From contig NZ_JXAG01000050.1 in the NCBI RefSeq assembly GCF_000814905.1, forward strand, positions 186,001 to 250,000: 64,000 nt of DNA. The letters run 5' to 3'. Origin of the DNA: Enterobacter sp. Bisph1 (GTDB lineage: Bacteria; Pseudomonadota; Gammaproteobacteria; Enterobacterales; Enterobacteriaceae). The notes beneath the pieces are model-generated. The model ran no database searches and was not told the origin of the DNA. It was given only the letters and a program-made list of their open reading frames with translations. Each line of letters opens with the position of its first letter. The first letter of the stretch is position 1. The position numbers and the translations under genes are program-made. Shown in pieces: positions 1 to 9,532 of the stretch.

Positions 1-1375
1 TGCTGTTGTTTTCAAGGGTGGTGATACGGAACATCTGGCCCATCGCCGCCAGGCCTTTCACCTGCTGGTTCGCCAGTTTTTCCGCATCCTGCTGCTGATA
101 ACCTTCCAGTTTGGCTACCTGGGTCATCATTTCCGTTGCCATATCCAGCGGAATAGTCAGCTTGCTGTCGAGAGATTTCACCGTGCGATCAACCTGCTCG
201 GCGAGGGTTTGCGGCGTACCGGTCGCAGCGGTAGGATCTTTCAGGAACAGCGACAGGTTAAACGAGGCTTCCCCTTTGGCGTTTTTCCAGCTCAGCGGCG
301 CGACCGTCAGCACCGGCTCGCCTTTTAACAGCAGCGGCAAGATATTAAGAAACGCTTCCGTGGCTTTTTGCTGATACAGCTCCGGGTTCTGCGCGATATC
401 CGGCTGCGCCATTAACGCGCGGATCTGCGCATCGTACTGCTCGCTGGCCTGGTGCCAGGCTTTGCCGTCAATCTGACCCACTTTCAGCGTCAGTTTGCCA
501 CTACCGAGATCCTGACCCTGAACTTTCAGGCTGTTCAGCGCGTAATCCAGCTGGCTATTGAGGTTTTTCTTATCATCGGCGGCTTCCGTTTTGGCGGTTA
601 ACGTCATGCCTTCCAGCAGCGCCATCTCTTTATTTTCAATGGCAATAGCCAACTTATCGAGGCTAATTTTCTGGCTGCCGGTGCGTTCATCAAAATGGGA
701 GATGTCGCTGGACCCGTCGGTTTTCAGGTTATTGAACGACAGCTGCACTTTCTGCCCGTATTCATTCACCGTATCCACCAGGCCGCTCTCCGCTTCGCCG
801 CTCACCGCAACGGCATTGCCTTTATCGTCGGCGCTGATGCGGAAGTGACCGCCGCTGAAGGCGACTTTCTCGCCCTCTTTTTCAGAGTTCAGCGGGTTAA
901 GGGTGAGATCCGTACGGGTATCGCCGCCGTAGCCAATGCGCGTATCCACCAGGAAAGGGGCCTGGCCTTTGGCAATCTCAAACAGTCCTTTGGTGACATC
1001 GTTATTGACCAGTTGCGTATGCACGGAAGCCATAGCGGGAACGAGGTTCAGGGATTTGAGCTGTGCCAGCGGGAACGGACCGTGATCGACGGTCTCATGC
1101 AGAACCATGCTCTGACCCGGTTTCAGCCAGGTATTGCTGCTGCCGGCGACAGGTTTAACGTTCAGCGTAAAGGTGCTGGAGAACAGGCCGCGATGATAAT
1201 CTTCGGCAGAAAGCTCAACGTTCGCTTCCGGCGCGTTACGTTTAATCTGCGCATTCGCCTGGCTGACCATTTCCGCCAGACGACCTTCAAGCTGTTTCCC
1301 TGTATACCAGGCTCCGCCTGTCCAGACGATACCCAGTGCAACGATAATCCCTGCGGCAACCCACGTTTTCTTCAT
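1..1375 (-). CDS. ydgA: YdgA, DUF945 family protein (3' end cut by window)
   Basis: The frame is open from an ATG at 1375 to the window edge, so about 458 residues are visible and the C-terminus is missing (the family is about 500 residues). It begins MKKTWVAAG followed by a hydrophobic stretch over the first 20 residues, typical of an inner-membrane anchor or signal segment, and continues as the hydrophilic periplasmic body of the DUF945 family. It lies directly downstream of manA in the same orientation, as in E. coli. The biochemical function is not established. The identification rests on sequence likeness and synteny. Confidence 0.85.
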   Translation of the reverse strand, partial: MKKTWVAAGIIVALGIVWTGGAWYTGKQLEGRLAEMVSQANAQIKRNAPEANVELSAEDYHRGLFSSTFTLNVKPVAGSSNTWLKPGQSMVLHETVDHGPFPLAQLKSLNLVPAMASVHTQLVNNDVTKGLFEIAKGQAPFLVDTRIGYGGDTRTDLTLNPLNSEKEGEKVAFSGGHFRISADDKGNAVAVSGEAESGLVDTVNEYGQKVQLSFNNLKTDGSSDISHFDERTGSQKISLDKLAIAIENKEMALLEGMTLTAKTEAADDKKNLNSQLDYALNSLKVQGQDLGSGKLTLKVGQIDGKAWHQASEQYDAQIRALMAQPDIAQNPELYQQKATEAFLNILPLLLKGEPVLTVAPLSWKNAKGEASFNLSLFLKDPTAATGTPQTLAEQVDRTVKSLDSKLTIPLDMATEMMTQVAKLEGYQQQDAEKLANQQVKGLAAMGQMFRITTLENNS

Positions 1376-1389
1376 AATGTTTATCCATA

Positions 1390-1421
1390 AAAAATGAAAC
1401 CAGGCGGTTTATGCCGCCTGG
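1390..1421 (-). terminator. Rho-independent terminator after manA
   Basis: An 8-bp perfect stem (CCAGGCGG/CCGCCTGG at 1400-1407 and 1414-1421) with a 6-nt loop is followed on the minus strand by a T-rich tract. It separates manA from ydgA. Confidence 0.75.
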
Positions 1422-1482
1422 ATTGTTGAATGATGTCACCTCAAGCTTAGCAATCCTTGCTAAAAAGTTCAGTAACTTAGTC

Positions 1483-2655
1483 TCACTTATTAAACACTCT
1501 TGCCACACGACCCGTGCCGCTAACGGAGACCGGCGACTCGGTGGCGGCGATAAACGCCGATTCACCCGCTTTCAGCGCCAGCCGTTCACTGTCTTTGCTC
1601 AATACGGCTTCACCTTCTACGCAAAAAACAATCGCCGCGCTCTGCTGGGACAGCGGGGTTTCCACGGCGCTGAGATCGTGCAAGGAGAAGGCAAAATCGT
1701 CGACCGGGATCGGGAAATCAAGCTCCGCACCGTTGCGTGTCGGTTGGGTTAACAGCTCCCCTGCGGGTTTGGGCGTAAATTTAACATTCGCCACCAGTTC
1801 CGGGATGTCGATATATTTTGGCGTCAGACCGGCGCGCAGCACGTTATCGGAGTTGGCCATCACTTCCAGCGCCACCCCTTGCAGATAAGCATGCGGGGTT
1901 TCAGCAAACAGGAACATCGCTTCGCCGGGGTTCAGTTTCACTACGTTTAACAGCAGCGGCGAGAACAGGCCGCTATCATCCGGGTAGAACTCGCTAATCA
2001 GGCGGATGGTCTGCCAGGGCTCGCCCTGCTGTTTTTCCAGCACCGATTTCAGCACCGCCAGTGCGCGGGATTTCTCTTCGCCCTGCATATTCAGCAGTGC
2101 GGCAAACAGTTCACTCAGGCGCTCAGCGCCGGGTGCCTGCAGGAAATGGGCGATAGCCGGGTGCGCGCCAGAAACGGGCTGCAGCAGGGAGACAATGTCA
2201 GAAAACTCGCGGAAGGCGTTCATCGCCAAAAAGGGCGTCAGGGCAAACACCAGCTCCGGCTTATGGTTGGGATCTTTGTAGTTACGCTCCGCAGCGTCCA
2301 GCGGAATACCCGCCGCGTTCTCTTTAGCAAAGCCGTCTTCAGAGTTTTTCTTGTTCGGATGTACCTGAATCGACAGCGGCTGGTCGGCACACAGCACTTT
2401 AAACAGAAACGGCAGCTCGCCGTAACGGTTGGCGACGGCGCTGCCTAACAGGCGGGATTTATCGCTATCGATTACCTCGCGCAGCGCGCGGGTTTGGCCA
2501 TTGGCATCCTGCACTTTTGAGCTGCTCTTCGGGTGCGCGCCCATCCACAGTTCGGCCATCGGCAGATTGTCAGGATTGGCCACTCCGTAGAGATCCGTTA
2601 ACGCAGTTTTACTACCCCAGGCATAGTTCTGCACGGAGTTGATGAGTTTTTGCAT
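1483..2655 (-). CDS. manA: Mannose-6-phosphate isomerase
   Basis: ManA interconverts mannose 6-phosphate and fructose 6-phosphate in the cytosol. It feeds mannose into glycolysis and supplies precursor for GDP-mannose. The 390-residue protein is near-identical over long stretches to E. coli ManA (391 aa) and carries the type I PMI zinc-site region QVHPNKKNSE near residue 100. I chose the ATG at 2655 (MQKLINS) over the upstream in-frame ATG six codons earlier, because an AAAGG ribosome site lies at good distance and the family starts there. It is divergent from fumA with about 190 bp between them. Confidence 0.96.
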   Translation of the reverse strand: MQKLINSVQNYAWGSKTALTDLYGVANPDNLPMAELWMGAHPKSSSKVQDANGQTRALREVIDSDKSRLLGSAVANRYGELPFLFKVLCADQPLSIQVHPNKKNSEDGFAKENAAGIPLDAAERNYKDPNHKPELVFALTPFLAMNAFREFSDIVSLLQPVSGAHPAIAHFLQAPGAERLSELFAALLNMQGEEKSRALAVLKSVLEKQQGEPWQTIRLISEFYPDDSGLFSPLLLNVVKLNPGEAMFLFAETPHAYLQGVALEVMANSDNVLRAGLTPKYIDIPELVANVKFTPKPAGELLTQPTRNGAELDFPIPVDDFAFSLHDLSAVETPLSQQSAAIVFCVEGEAVLSKDSERLALKAGESAFIAATESPVSVSGTGRVARVFNK

Positions 2656-2848
2656 TATCAAGCCCTTTCTCATTAATGAAATAATGGCGTTATTAAAGCA
2701 ACAAACCGGGCAGAAGTAACCTGCGGGGGCAAAAAGTCGTACTAGTCTCAGTTTTTGTTAAAAAATTGTGTAGGATATGGCGACTCGCTTTAACCGGGCA
2801 GAAGGATCCGCTGCCTGAACAATAACCGTAGCCGTAAGTGAGAGATCA

Positions 2849-4495
2849 ATGTCGAACAAACCCTTCTATTATCAAGACCCTTTCCCGCTCGGAAAAGACG
2901 ATACCGAATACTACCTGCTAAGCCGCGACTATGTTTCCGTTGCTGAATTCGACGGCCAGTCGATCCTGAAAGTGGATCCGCAGGCGCTGACGCTGCTGGC
3001 TCAGCACGCCTTCCACGATGCCTCATTTTTACTGCGCCCGGCACATCAGCAGCAGGTCGCCGATATCCTTGACGATCCCGAGGCCAGCGAAAACGATAAA
3101 TATGTCGCGCTGCAGTTCCTGCGCAACTCGGAAATCGCCGCCAAAGGCATTTTGCCGACCTGCCAGGATACCGGCACGGCGATTATTATGGGTAAAAAAG
3201 GCCAGCGCGTGTGGACCGGCGGCGGCGATGAAGCCGCACTGGCGCGCGGGGTCTATAACACCTATATCGAAGCGAACCTGCGCTATTCGCAAAATGCCCC
3301 GCTGGATATGTATAAAGAGGTCAACACCGGCACCAATCTGCCGGCACAGATCGATCTCTACAGCGTAGATGGCGATGAATACAAATTCCTCTGCATCGCC
3401 AAAGGCGGCGGTTCGGCGAATAAAACCTACCTGTTTCAGGAAACCAAGGCGCTTATCACTCCGGCGAAGCTGAAAAACTATCTGGTTGAGAAAATGCGCA
3501 CCCTCGGTACCGCTGCCTGCCCGCCGTACCATGTCGCTTTTGTGATTGGCGGTACATCGGCGGAAGCGACGCTGAAAACCGTCAAGCTTGCCTCCACCAA
3601 ATATTATGACGCGCTGCCCACCGAGGGTAACGAGCACGGTCAGGCCTTCCGCGATGTGCAACTGGAGCAGGAGCTGCTGGTGGAAGCACAGAATCTCGGC
3701 CTTGGCGCACAGTTCGGCGGTAAATATTTCGCTCACGATATCCGCGTGATCCGCCTGCCGCGCCACGGCGCATCCTGCCCGGTGGGCATGGGCGTCTCCT
3801 GTTCGGCGGACCGTAATATTAAAGGCAAAATCAACCGCGACGGCATCTGGCTGGAGCGACTGGAGCAGAACCCCGGTAAATACATTCCCGAAGCGCTGCG
3901 CCAGGCAGGCGAGGGTGAAGCGGTGAAAGTGGATCTCAACCGTCCGATGAAAGAAATCCTGGCCCAGCTTTCGCAGTATCCGGTCTCCACCCGTTTGTCC
4001 CTTACCGGCACCATTATTGTCGCCCGCGATATCGCCCATGCGAAGCTGAAAGAGCTGATGGACAGCGGTGAGCATCTGCCGCAGTACATTAAAGATCATC
4101 CGATCTATTACGCCGGCCCGGCGAAAACGCCGGAAGGTTACGCGTCCGGTTCGCTGGGGCCCACCACCGCCGGACGTATGGATTCCTACGTCGATCAGCT
4201 GCAGTCCCAGGGCGGCAGCATGATCATGCTGGCGAAAGGTAACCGCAGCCAGCAGGTGACGGATGCCTGCCACAAACATGGCGGTTTTTATCTTGGCAGC
4301 ATCGGCGGTCCGGCGGCTATTCTCGCGCAGAGCAGTATTAAAAGCCTCGAATGCGTGGCGTACCCGGAGCTGGGTATGGAAGCTATCTGGAAAATTGAAG
4401 TCGAGGACTTCCCGGCCTTTATCCTCGTGGATGACAAAGGCAACGACTTCTTCGCGCAAATCCAGTCCGGGCAGTGCGCCCGCTGCGTAAAATAA
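2849..4495 (+). CDS. fumA: Class I fumarate hydratase, aerobic [4Fe-4S] type
   Basis: This class I fumarase hydrates fumarate to L-malate in the TCA cycle using an oxygen-labile [4Fe-4S] cluster. It is 548 residues, the usual length. The three cluster cysteines of the family are visible at about C105 (LPTCQDTG), C224 (AACPPYH) and C318 (GVSCSADR). FumA and FumB are close paralogues. The position immediately upstream of fumC in the same orientation supports fumA. A strong intrinsic terminator follows at 4501-4523, so fumC is mainly transcribed from its own promoter, as known in E. coli. Confidence 0.93.
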   Translation: MSNKPFYYQDPFPLGKDDTEYYLLSRDYVSVAEFDGQSILKVDPQALTLLAQHAFHDASFLLRPAHQQQVADILDDPEASENDKYVALQFLRNSEIAAKGILPTCQDTGTAIIMGKKGQRVWTGGGDEAALARGVYNTYIEANLRYSQNAPLDMYKEVNTGTNLPAQIDLYSVDGDEYKFLCIAKGGGSANKTYLFQETKALITPAKLKNYLVEKMRTLGTAACPPYHVAFVIGGTSAEATLKTVKLASTKYYDALPTEGNEHGQAFRDVQLEQELLVEAQNLGLGAQFGGKYFAHDIRVIRLPRHGASCPVGMGVSCSADRNIKGKINRDGIWLERLEQNPGKYIPEALRQAGEGEAVKVDLNRPMKEILAQLSQYPVSTRLSLTGTIIVARDIAHAKLKELMDSGEHLPQYIKDHPIYYAGPAKTPEGYASGSLGPTTAGRMDSYVDQLQSQGGSMIMLAKGNRSQQVTDACHKHGGFYLGSIGGPAAILAQSSIKSLECVAYPELGMEAIWKIEVEDFPAFILVDDKGNDFFAQIQSGQCARCVK

Positions 4496-4500
4496 TCCTC

Positions 4501-4523
4501 AACGCCCTGCGGGGCGTTTTTTT
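4501..4523 (+). terminator. Terminator between fumA and fumC
   Basis: The stem AACGCCC/GGGCGTT with a tetraloop is followed by an uninterrupted run of seven T. Confidence 0.88.
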
Positions 4524-4627
4524 CCGCACGAAGCAATAAGCAACATTCTAAAAAGCATCAATACTTTGACTTGTTTGCAGGTGAGCCATGTCGCTACCCA
4601 CTATCACTTTGTAGCAAGGAGAGAGTA

Positions 4628-6028
4628 ATGACCACGCATCGCAGTGAGAAAGATTCAATGGGCGCCATCGACGTCCCGGCAGATAAACTGTGGGGGGCGC
4701 AAACCCAGCGCTCGCTCGAGCATTTCCGTATCTCTACGGAAAAAATGCCCGTCTCGCTGATCCACGCCCTGGCGCTGACCAAACGCGCGGCGGCGCAGGT
4801 TAATCAGGACTTAGGATTACTGCCGGAAGAGAAAGCCCGCGCCATCATTGCGGCAGCGGATGAAGTGCTGGCGGGCAAGCATCCCGATGAGTTTCCGCTG
4901 GCTATCTGGCAGACGGGTTCCGGCACCCAGAGCAATATGAATATGAACGAGGTGCTGGCGAACCGGGGCAGCGAAATTCTCGGCGGCGTGCGCGGCATGG
5001 AGCGTAAGATCCATCCCAACGATGACGTTAACAAAAGCCAGAGCTCCAATGACGTCTTTCCTACGGCGATGCATGTGGCGGCGGTGATCGGCGTGCGTGA
5101 GCAGTTAATCCCGCAATTAAACGTGCTCAAAAAGACCCTTAGCGAGAAAGCGACCGCCTTTGCCGATATCGTTAAAATTGGCCGCACCCATTTGCAGGAT
5201 GCCACGCCGCTTACCCTCGGCCAGGAGATCTCTGGCTGGGTAGCGATGCTGACGCACAACCTGAAACATATCGAACACAGTCTGCCGCACCTTAGCGAGC
5301 TGGCGCTGGGAGGCACCGCCGTGGGCACCGGGCTTAACACCCACCCGGAATACGCCGAGCGCGTCGCCAACGAGCTGGCCCGTTTTACCGGCCAGCCGTT
5401 TATCACCGCGCCAAATAAATTCGAAGCGTTAGCGACCTGCGATGCGCTGGTGCAGGCCCACGGTGCGCTAAAAGGGCTGGCCTCTTCATTAATGAAAATC
5501 GCCAACGACGTGCGCTGGCTGGCCTCGGGTCCGCGCTGCGGCATTGGTGAAATATCCATTCCGGAAAACGAACCGGGCAGTTCGATTATGCCGGGCAAAG
5601 TTAACCCCACCCAGTGCGAAGCGATGACCATGCTGTGCAGCCAGGTGCTGGGCAACGATGTGGCGGTCAATATTGGTGGCGCATCCGGTAACTTTGAACT
5701 CAACGTCTTTCGCCCGATGGTGATCCATAATTTCCTGCAATCGGTACGTCTGCTGGCGGATGGTATGGAGAGCTTTAACGAACATTGCGCCGTCGGCATT
5801 GAACCGAACCGTGAGCGTATCGACCAGTTACTCAATGAGTCGCTGATGCTGGTGACGGCGCTGAATACCCACATTGGTTACGATAAAGCGGCAGAAATTG
5901 CTAAAAAAGCGCACAAAGAAGGGCTGACGTTGAAAGCGTCGGCGCTGGCCCTCGGCTACCTGACGGAAGCCGAGTTTGATAGCTGGGTGCGCCCGGAATC
6001 GATGGTCGGTAGCATGAAACCGGCTTAA
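4628..6028 (+). CDS. fumC: Class II fumarate hydratase (iron-free)
   Basis: FumC is the heat-stable, iron-independent fumarase that replaces FumA under superoxide stress or iron shortage. The 466-residue protein has the class II signature [11 protein letters not shown] in its last third. The longer reading frame begins at 4571, but the ATG at 4628 follows an AGGAGAG ribosome site and gives the family length (E. coli 467). Its stop codon overlaps the end of the convergent tus gene by four bases, so the two transcripts meet tail to tail. Confidence 0.95.
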   Translation: MTTHRSEKDSMGAIDVPADKLWGAQTQRSLEHFRISTEKMPVSLIHALALTKRAAAQVNQDLGLLPEEKARAIIAAADEVLAGKHPDEFPLAIWQTGSGTQSNMNMNEVLANRGSEILGGVRGMERKIHPNDDVNKSQSSNDVFPTAMHVAAVIGVREQLIPQLNVLKKTLSEKATAFADIVKIGRTHLQDATPLTLGQEISGWVAMLTHNLKHIEHSLPHLSELALGGTAVGTGLNTHPEYAERVANELARFTGQPFITAPNKFEALATCDALVQAHGALKGLASSLMKIANDVRWLASGPRCGIGEISIPENEPGSSIMPGKVNPTQCEAMTMLCSQVLGNDVAVNIGGASGNFELNVFRPMVIHNFLQSVRLLADGMESFNEHCAVGIEPNRERIDQLLNESLMLVTALNTHIGYDKAAEIAKKAHKEGLTLKASALALGYLTEAEFDSWVRPESMVGSMKPA

Positions 6029-6954
6029 TTCGCCAGATAGAGGTGCAGCCGGGGAATGATTAAGGTCAGCGGCTGCGCCTCGGGTTTATAACGGTGCTGA
6101 ATATTCTCCGCGTTGTAATCCAGCAGCCCGCCGATATCCGGCACCGATCCGCCTTTCTCTTCATTAATTAACGCTATCAGTGGCGTCGGGCAGGCATACT
6201 GTACCTGTTTTTGCGCCCCGGCATACCAGGCGCGGGCAATAGGCTGCACTTTCACCGGCCGTTTAATTTTTAGCCGCGCTGCTTTCGGCAGGGCGGCAAT
6301 ATCGTTGTACTCCTGCTCGATGCGCCCCAGCCACTCTTCCCGCGTCCAGGCGGAGGCGGCGCGTGGCGATTTCAGGCTCTTCTCCAGCTGCGCCAGCACG
6401 TCATCGCGGGTGAGATTTTTAATAATGTGTTTATTGGCCCAGCCAAAACGGATAGTGGCCGGTGAGCGAATGGCCGTTAGCGTCCGGTAGGCATTTAAGG
6501 TAATCAGCCCCGGTAGATGATGATGCACCCACTCAAAGCGGGCGGCGGGGGCCAGACCGGACTCTTGGGTCACGATAGTTTCAAAAGTGGATTTCAGTCC
6601 GTTCACCGTATCGATTCGATCGGTTAACGCCTGCAGGGTGGCTTCATCGGCCTGATAACAGATAACCCCCGGCAAGCGCACGGCGGCTTTACTGCTGCGG
6701 TTTTCCGACTGCTGTTGAATAAACAGATGGGTGTAGTGATTGAGGGCGAGGGTGGCCGCTTGCTGACCAACATGCTGCTCGACATGAATGGTGTTGAGCG
6801 GATTGTGCTCGGCGCCTTTGGGCACATCCGGCAGACTAAATACGCGGGCGGCCATTAAGCGGCACTCCGCTAATTCAGCCTTCAGCGCCGCCAGTTCATG
6901 CTCCAGCTGTCGGAAGGTGCTATTCAGGCGTTCAATAAGATCCAGCGCAGCCAT
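6025..6954 (-). CDS. tus: Replication terminus site-binding protein Tus
   Basis: Tus binds Ter sites as a monomer and arrests replication forks arriving at one face, confining fork fusion to the terminus region. The 309-residue protein matches E. coli Tus across its length, including the conserved blocks [30 protein letters not shown] and [13 protein letters not shown] that form the DNA-binding interdomain surface. A good ribosome site (GGAGTGAGAT) precedes the ATG. The N-terminal 50 residues are the least conserved part. The promoter region holds a Ter site, the arrangement that lets Tus repress itself. Confidence 0.95.
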   Translation of the reverse strand: MAALDLIERLNSTFRQLEHELAALKAELAECRLMAARVFSLPDVPKGAEHNPLNTIHVEQHVGQQAATLALNHYTHLFIQQQSENRSSKAAVRLPGVICYQADEATLQALTDRIDTVNGLKSTFETIVTQESGLAPAARFEWVHHHLPGLITLNAYRTLTAIRSPATIRFGWANKHIIKNLTRDDVLAQLEKSLKSPRAASAWTREEWLGRIEQEYNDIAALPKAARLKIKRPVKVQPIARAWYAGAQKQVQYACPTPLIALINEEKGGSVPDIGGLLDYNAENIQHRYKPEAQPLTLIIPRLHLYLAN

Positions 6955-6962
6955 ATCTCACT

Positions 6963-6985
6963 CCAGTAGTTACAACATACTTTTG
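6963..6985 (-). promoter_or_regulatory. Ter site (TerB-like), overlapping the tus promoter
   Basis: Read on the minus strand this matches the Ter core GTATGTTGTAACTA exactly at plus positions 6980-6967. It starts nine bases before the tus start codon. From the orientation of the core, and by analogy with E. coli TerB, the blocking face looks toward higher coordinates. Forks travelling from the rstB side toward fumC would be stopped. Confidence 0.93.
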
Positions 6986-7028
6986 TTATAGCACAGCCGC
7001 CGCCATCCGGCCACTGTGCGTTTTCGCT

Positions 7029-8324
7029 TCAGGAGGGCAACACAATGTTGTGGTAAATCGGCCAGTAGAAAGCAAATTTCGCACCACCCAGCTCGCTCTG
7101 CGAACAGCTCACTTCACCGCCAAAGGCCTGGGCGATAGAGTGGACAATCGCCAGCCCCAGCCCGCAGCCCCCCGTCGCCCGATCGCGGCTGGGATCGAGA
7201 CGTACAAAGGGTTCGAACACCCGTTCACGCTCTTCTGGCGCAATACCGGGGCCATCATCTTCAACCATCATGCAGGCCTGTGAACCTTCGCGCTGTAATG
7301 TCACTTTTATCGTCTGCTGGCTGTAACGCAGGGCGTTATTTACCAGGTTATCCAGTACGCGCTCCATCAGGCGCATATCCAGCGCACCGTAATCTTCCCC
7401 CTCGGTGGTTTCCAGCAACAAGGTGTGCTGCGGGTTCATACTGCGTGCATCGTCCAGATAGCTGCTGAACCAGGCGGGCAGATCCGGCGAGGTCAGTTTT
7501 AGCTCCGTTTGCGGGCGATCGAGGCGGGCGTAGGTCAGCAGCTCTTCAATCAGCGCTTCAAGTTGGCCGATATCGCGGTTTAACGCCGCGTGTTCAGCGG
7601 CGCTGAGGTTGTCACTCATCTCCAGCCGGTAACGTAACCTGACCAGCGGGGTACGCAATTCATGGGCGATACCGTCAATCAGATGCTTTTTACTGGCGAT
7701 CAGCGCGTTAATATTGTCCGCCATCTGGTTAAAGGCGATGCCGAGGCGCTCAAAGCTCGAGGCGCTGTCAAAATGGATACGCTCTTCAAGATGCCCTTCG
7801 CCGAAGCGCTGCGCCGCCGATTCCAGGCGTAACATCTCCTGCCAGTGGGGCCGCATCCAGATAAGCACCGGAAAGGCGAGGGAGATAGCAATCAGCGCCA
7901 TCAGCCCCATATCCAGTAGCCGCGTTTCATGAAGGAAAAAGAGATAGGGCACCGGCCCGACGGCCAGAACATAGTGGCTGCGGGGAATACGCTGAATAAA
8001 GGTGTATTCCTCATCGAGCGCCACGATATCGCCTTCGCGCAGACGCTGCGCGGCGCGCGGCTGCAGCGAATACTTATTCATCGGCTCGACGCGCAGGTTA
8101 AACGACAGGTTCAGGTCCAGCTCTTTTAAGGTGCTGGCCCACTGGTGAGGCGGGATCTCGTGCAGCTCGCTACGCATCAGATAGAGCGAGCTTTTCATCA
8201 GATCGTCAAGGGACTGGCGGCCCGCCCGTTCAGCGGTGAATTTATAAACCAGACCCACCAGCATCGTCATCACCAGAAAGCAGACGAACAGCAAAAGGTA
8301 AAACTGGACGAACAGCTTTTTCAT
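7029..8324 (-). CDS. rstB: Sensor histidine kinase RstB
   Basis: RstB is the membrane kinase partner of RstA. The 431-residue protein shows a first membrane helix at about 4-27, a periplasmic loop, a second helix at about 137-156, a HAMP linker, the H box IDGIAHELRTP with phospho-acceptor His near 221, and a C-terminal HATPase with DDGPGI and GLGLAI motifs. It follows rstA in the same direction with a 21-bp gap, so the two form an operon. Family length is usual (E. coli 433). Confidence 0.95.
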   Translation of the reverse strand: MKKLFVQFYLLLFVCFLVMTMLVGLVYKFTAERAGRQSLDDLMKSSLYLMRSELHEIPPHQWASTLKELDLNLSFNLRVEPMNKYSLQPRAAQRLREGDIVALDEEYTFIQRIPRSHYVLAVGPVPYLFFLHETRLLDMGLMALIAISLAFPVLIWMRPHWQEMLRLESAAQRFGEGHLEERIHFDSASSFERLGIAFNQMADNINALIASKKHLIDGIAHELRTPLVRLRYRLEMSDNLSAAEHAALNRDIGQLEALIEELLTYARLDRPQTELKLTSPDLPAWFSSYLDDARSMNPQHTLLLETTEGEDYGALDMRLMERVLDNLVNNALRYSQQTIKVTLQREGSQACMMVEDDGPGIAPEERERVFEPFVRLDPSRDRATGGCGLGLAIVHSIAQAFGGEVSCSQSELGGAKFAFYWPIYHNIVLPS

Positions 8325-8345
8325 AGCGACACCTGGAGTTGAGCG

Positions 8346-9068
8346 TTAGTTGTCCCACGCGTGCGGCGCAAAAAGATAGCCTTTGTTGCGCACGGTCTTA
8401 ATCCGGTAAGGCTCCGTGGCGCTGTCGAGCAGTTTTTTACGCAGCCGGGAGATCGCCACGTCGACGCTGCGATCCATGCCATCGTAGCTGACACCGCGCA
8501 GATTTTTCAGCAGCGCATCGCGGTCCATTATTTGCCCGGCGTGGGTCGCCAGCTCCCACAGCAGTTCGAAGTCGGCGGTCGAGAGTGCCACCTGCTGGCC
8601 GGCTAACAATACCTGGCGATTAACCGGATCGATAGACAAGGTGCCAAAGCTGATGATTTTGTGCTGTTTCAGCGACGGCGCGGCGGGTTCGGCCACGGAC
8701 TGTGTAGTGCCGCGCTGGCGCAGATGCAGCCGCAGGCGTGCCAGTAATACCGCGGGTGGCGTGGTTTTGAGGATATAGTCATTGGCTCCCATCTCCAGCG
8801 AAAGAATATGGTTCATATCGCTGTCCAGCGACGTGAGCAGCACAATAGGTCCGTTCCACTGGGTGCGCAGATCCCGGCACAACGTCATGCCATCTTTACC
8901 GGGCAGCATAATATCAAGCAGTACCAGTTCAGGTTGCTCGCGGGCGATCACTGCTTCGGCGCGATCGCCACGGGGTTCGACAATGACGTCCATATCGTGT
9001 TTGCCCAGATAAGCGGCAATCAGTGCGCCCACTTCCGGGTCGTCTTCTACAAAAACGATCTTATTCAT
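8346..9068 (-). CDS. rstA: Response regulator RstA (OmpR family)
   Basis: RstA is a DNA-binding response regulator. In E. coli it acts on asr, csgD and other genes and is itself induced by PhoP. The protein is 240 residues: an N-terminal receiver domain (acidic residues VEDD at 7-10, phospho-Asp at 52 in LLDIMLPG) and a C-terminal winged-helix Trans_reg_C domain. I chose the ATG at 9068 (MNKIVFVEDD). The reading frame continues 19 codons upstream through the promoter region, but those residues do not belong to the family. Confidence 0.95.
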   Translation of the reverse strand: MNKIVFVEDDPEVGALIAAYLGKHDMDVIVEPRGDRAEAVIAREQPELVLLDIMLPGKDGMTLCRDLRTQWNGPIVLLTSLDSDMNHILSLEMGANDYILKTTPPAVLLARLRLHLRQRGTTQSVAEPAAPSLKQHKIISFGTLSIDPVNRQVLLAGQQVALSTADFELLWELATHAGQIMDRDALLKNLRGVSYDGMDRSVDVAISRLRKKLLDSATEPYRIKTVRNKGYLFAPHAWDN

Positions 9069-9124
9069 AAGCCATCGCGATTGTGCAAAAACGTCAACAT
9101 ACACCGCCTTGTCGTAAGCTGCCA

Positions 9125-9141
9125 TTAATCTTTTCTAAACG
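9125..9141 (-). promoter_or_regulatory. Candidate PhoP box upstream of rstA
   Basis: On the minus strand the 17 bases read CGTTTA-GAAAA-GATTAA, close to the PhoP direct repeat (G/T)GTTTA-N5-(G/T)GTTTA. The rstA start codon is 57 bp downstream. E. coli rstA is a known PhoP target with a similarly diverged second half. Confidence 0.6.
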
Positions 9142-9196
9142 AAGAGCCTTCCGTTATGCTGTAGGTCTTTGTTGTTGCAGTAATAAAGGCAAAACT

Positions 9197-9532
9197 ATGG
9201 GCCTGGTGATAAAAGCAGCCATCGGTGCGCTGGTGGTGGTGTTGATTGGACTGTTAGCAAAAACAAAAAATTACTATATCGCCGGGCTGATCCCGCTGTT
9301 TCCGACCTTTGCGCTGATCGCGCACTATATAGTGGCAACCGAGCGGGGGATTGAGGCGCTGCGCACTACCATCGTGTTCGGCATGTGGGCGATTATTCCC
9401 TATTTTATCTATCTGCTTTCGCTGTGGTATTTCATCGGCTTTTTGCGGGTCTGGCCGGCGCTGGGCTGTGCGGTCCTCTGCTGGAGCCTCAGCGCCTGGC
9501 TGTTAATTTATGGCTGGAGCCGTCTGCATTAG
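9197..9532 (+). CDS. ydgC: Inner-membrane protein YdgC (GlpM family)
   Basis: The product is a 111-residue hydrophobic protein with about four membrane helices, matching YdgC (111 aa in E. coli). Its family relative GlpM of Pseudomonas is linked to alginate production. No function is established for the enterobacterial protein. The ATG at 9197 follows TAAAGGC. The 38 additional codons upstream in the same frame are the rstA promoter region. It is divergent from rstA, and its end overlaps the end of the convergent ydgI gene by four bases. Confidence 0.88.
   Translation: MGLVIKAAIGALVVVLIGLLAKTKNYYIAGLIPLFPTFALIAHYIVATERGIEALRTTIVFGMWAIIPYFIYLLSLWYFIGFLRVWPALGCAVLCWSLSAWLLIYGWSRLH

Noticed and set aside
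3029..4459. Long (476-codon) minus-strand ORF inside fumA
   Set aside because: It is the antisense shadow of a highly conserved, GC-biased gene. The fumA frame is unambiguous.
4524..4627. A marbox/soxbox before fumC
   Set aside because: E. coli fumC is SoxS-controlled, but I could not align the region to the 19-bp marbox consensus without many mismatches.
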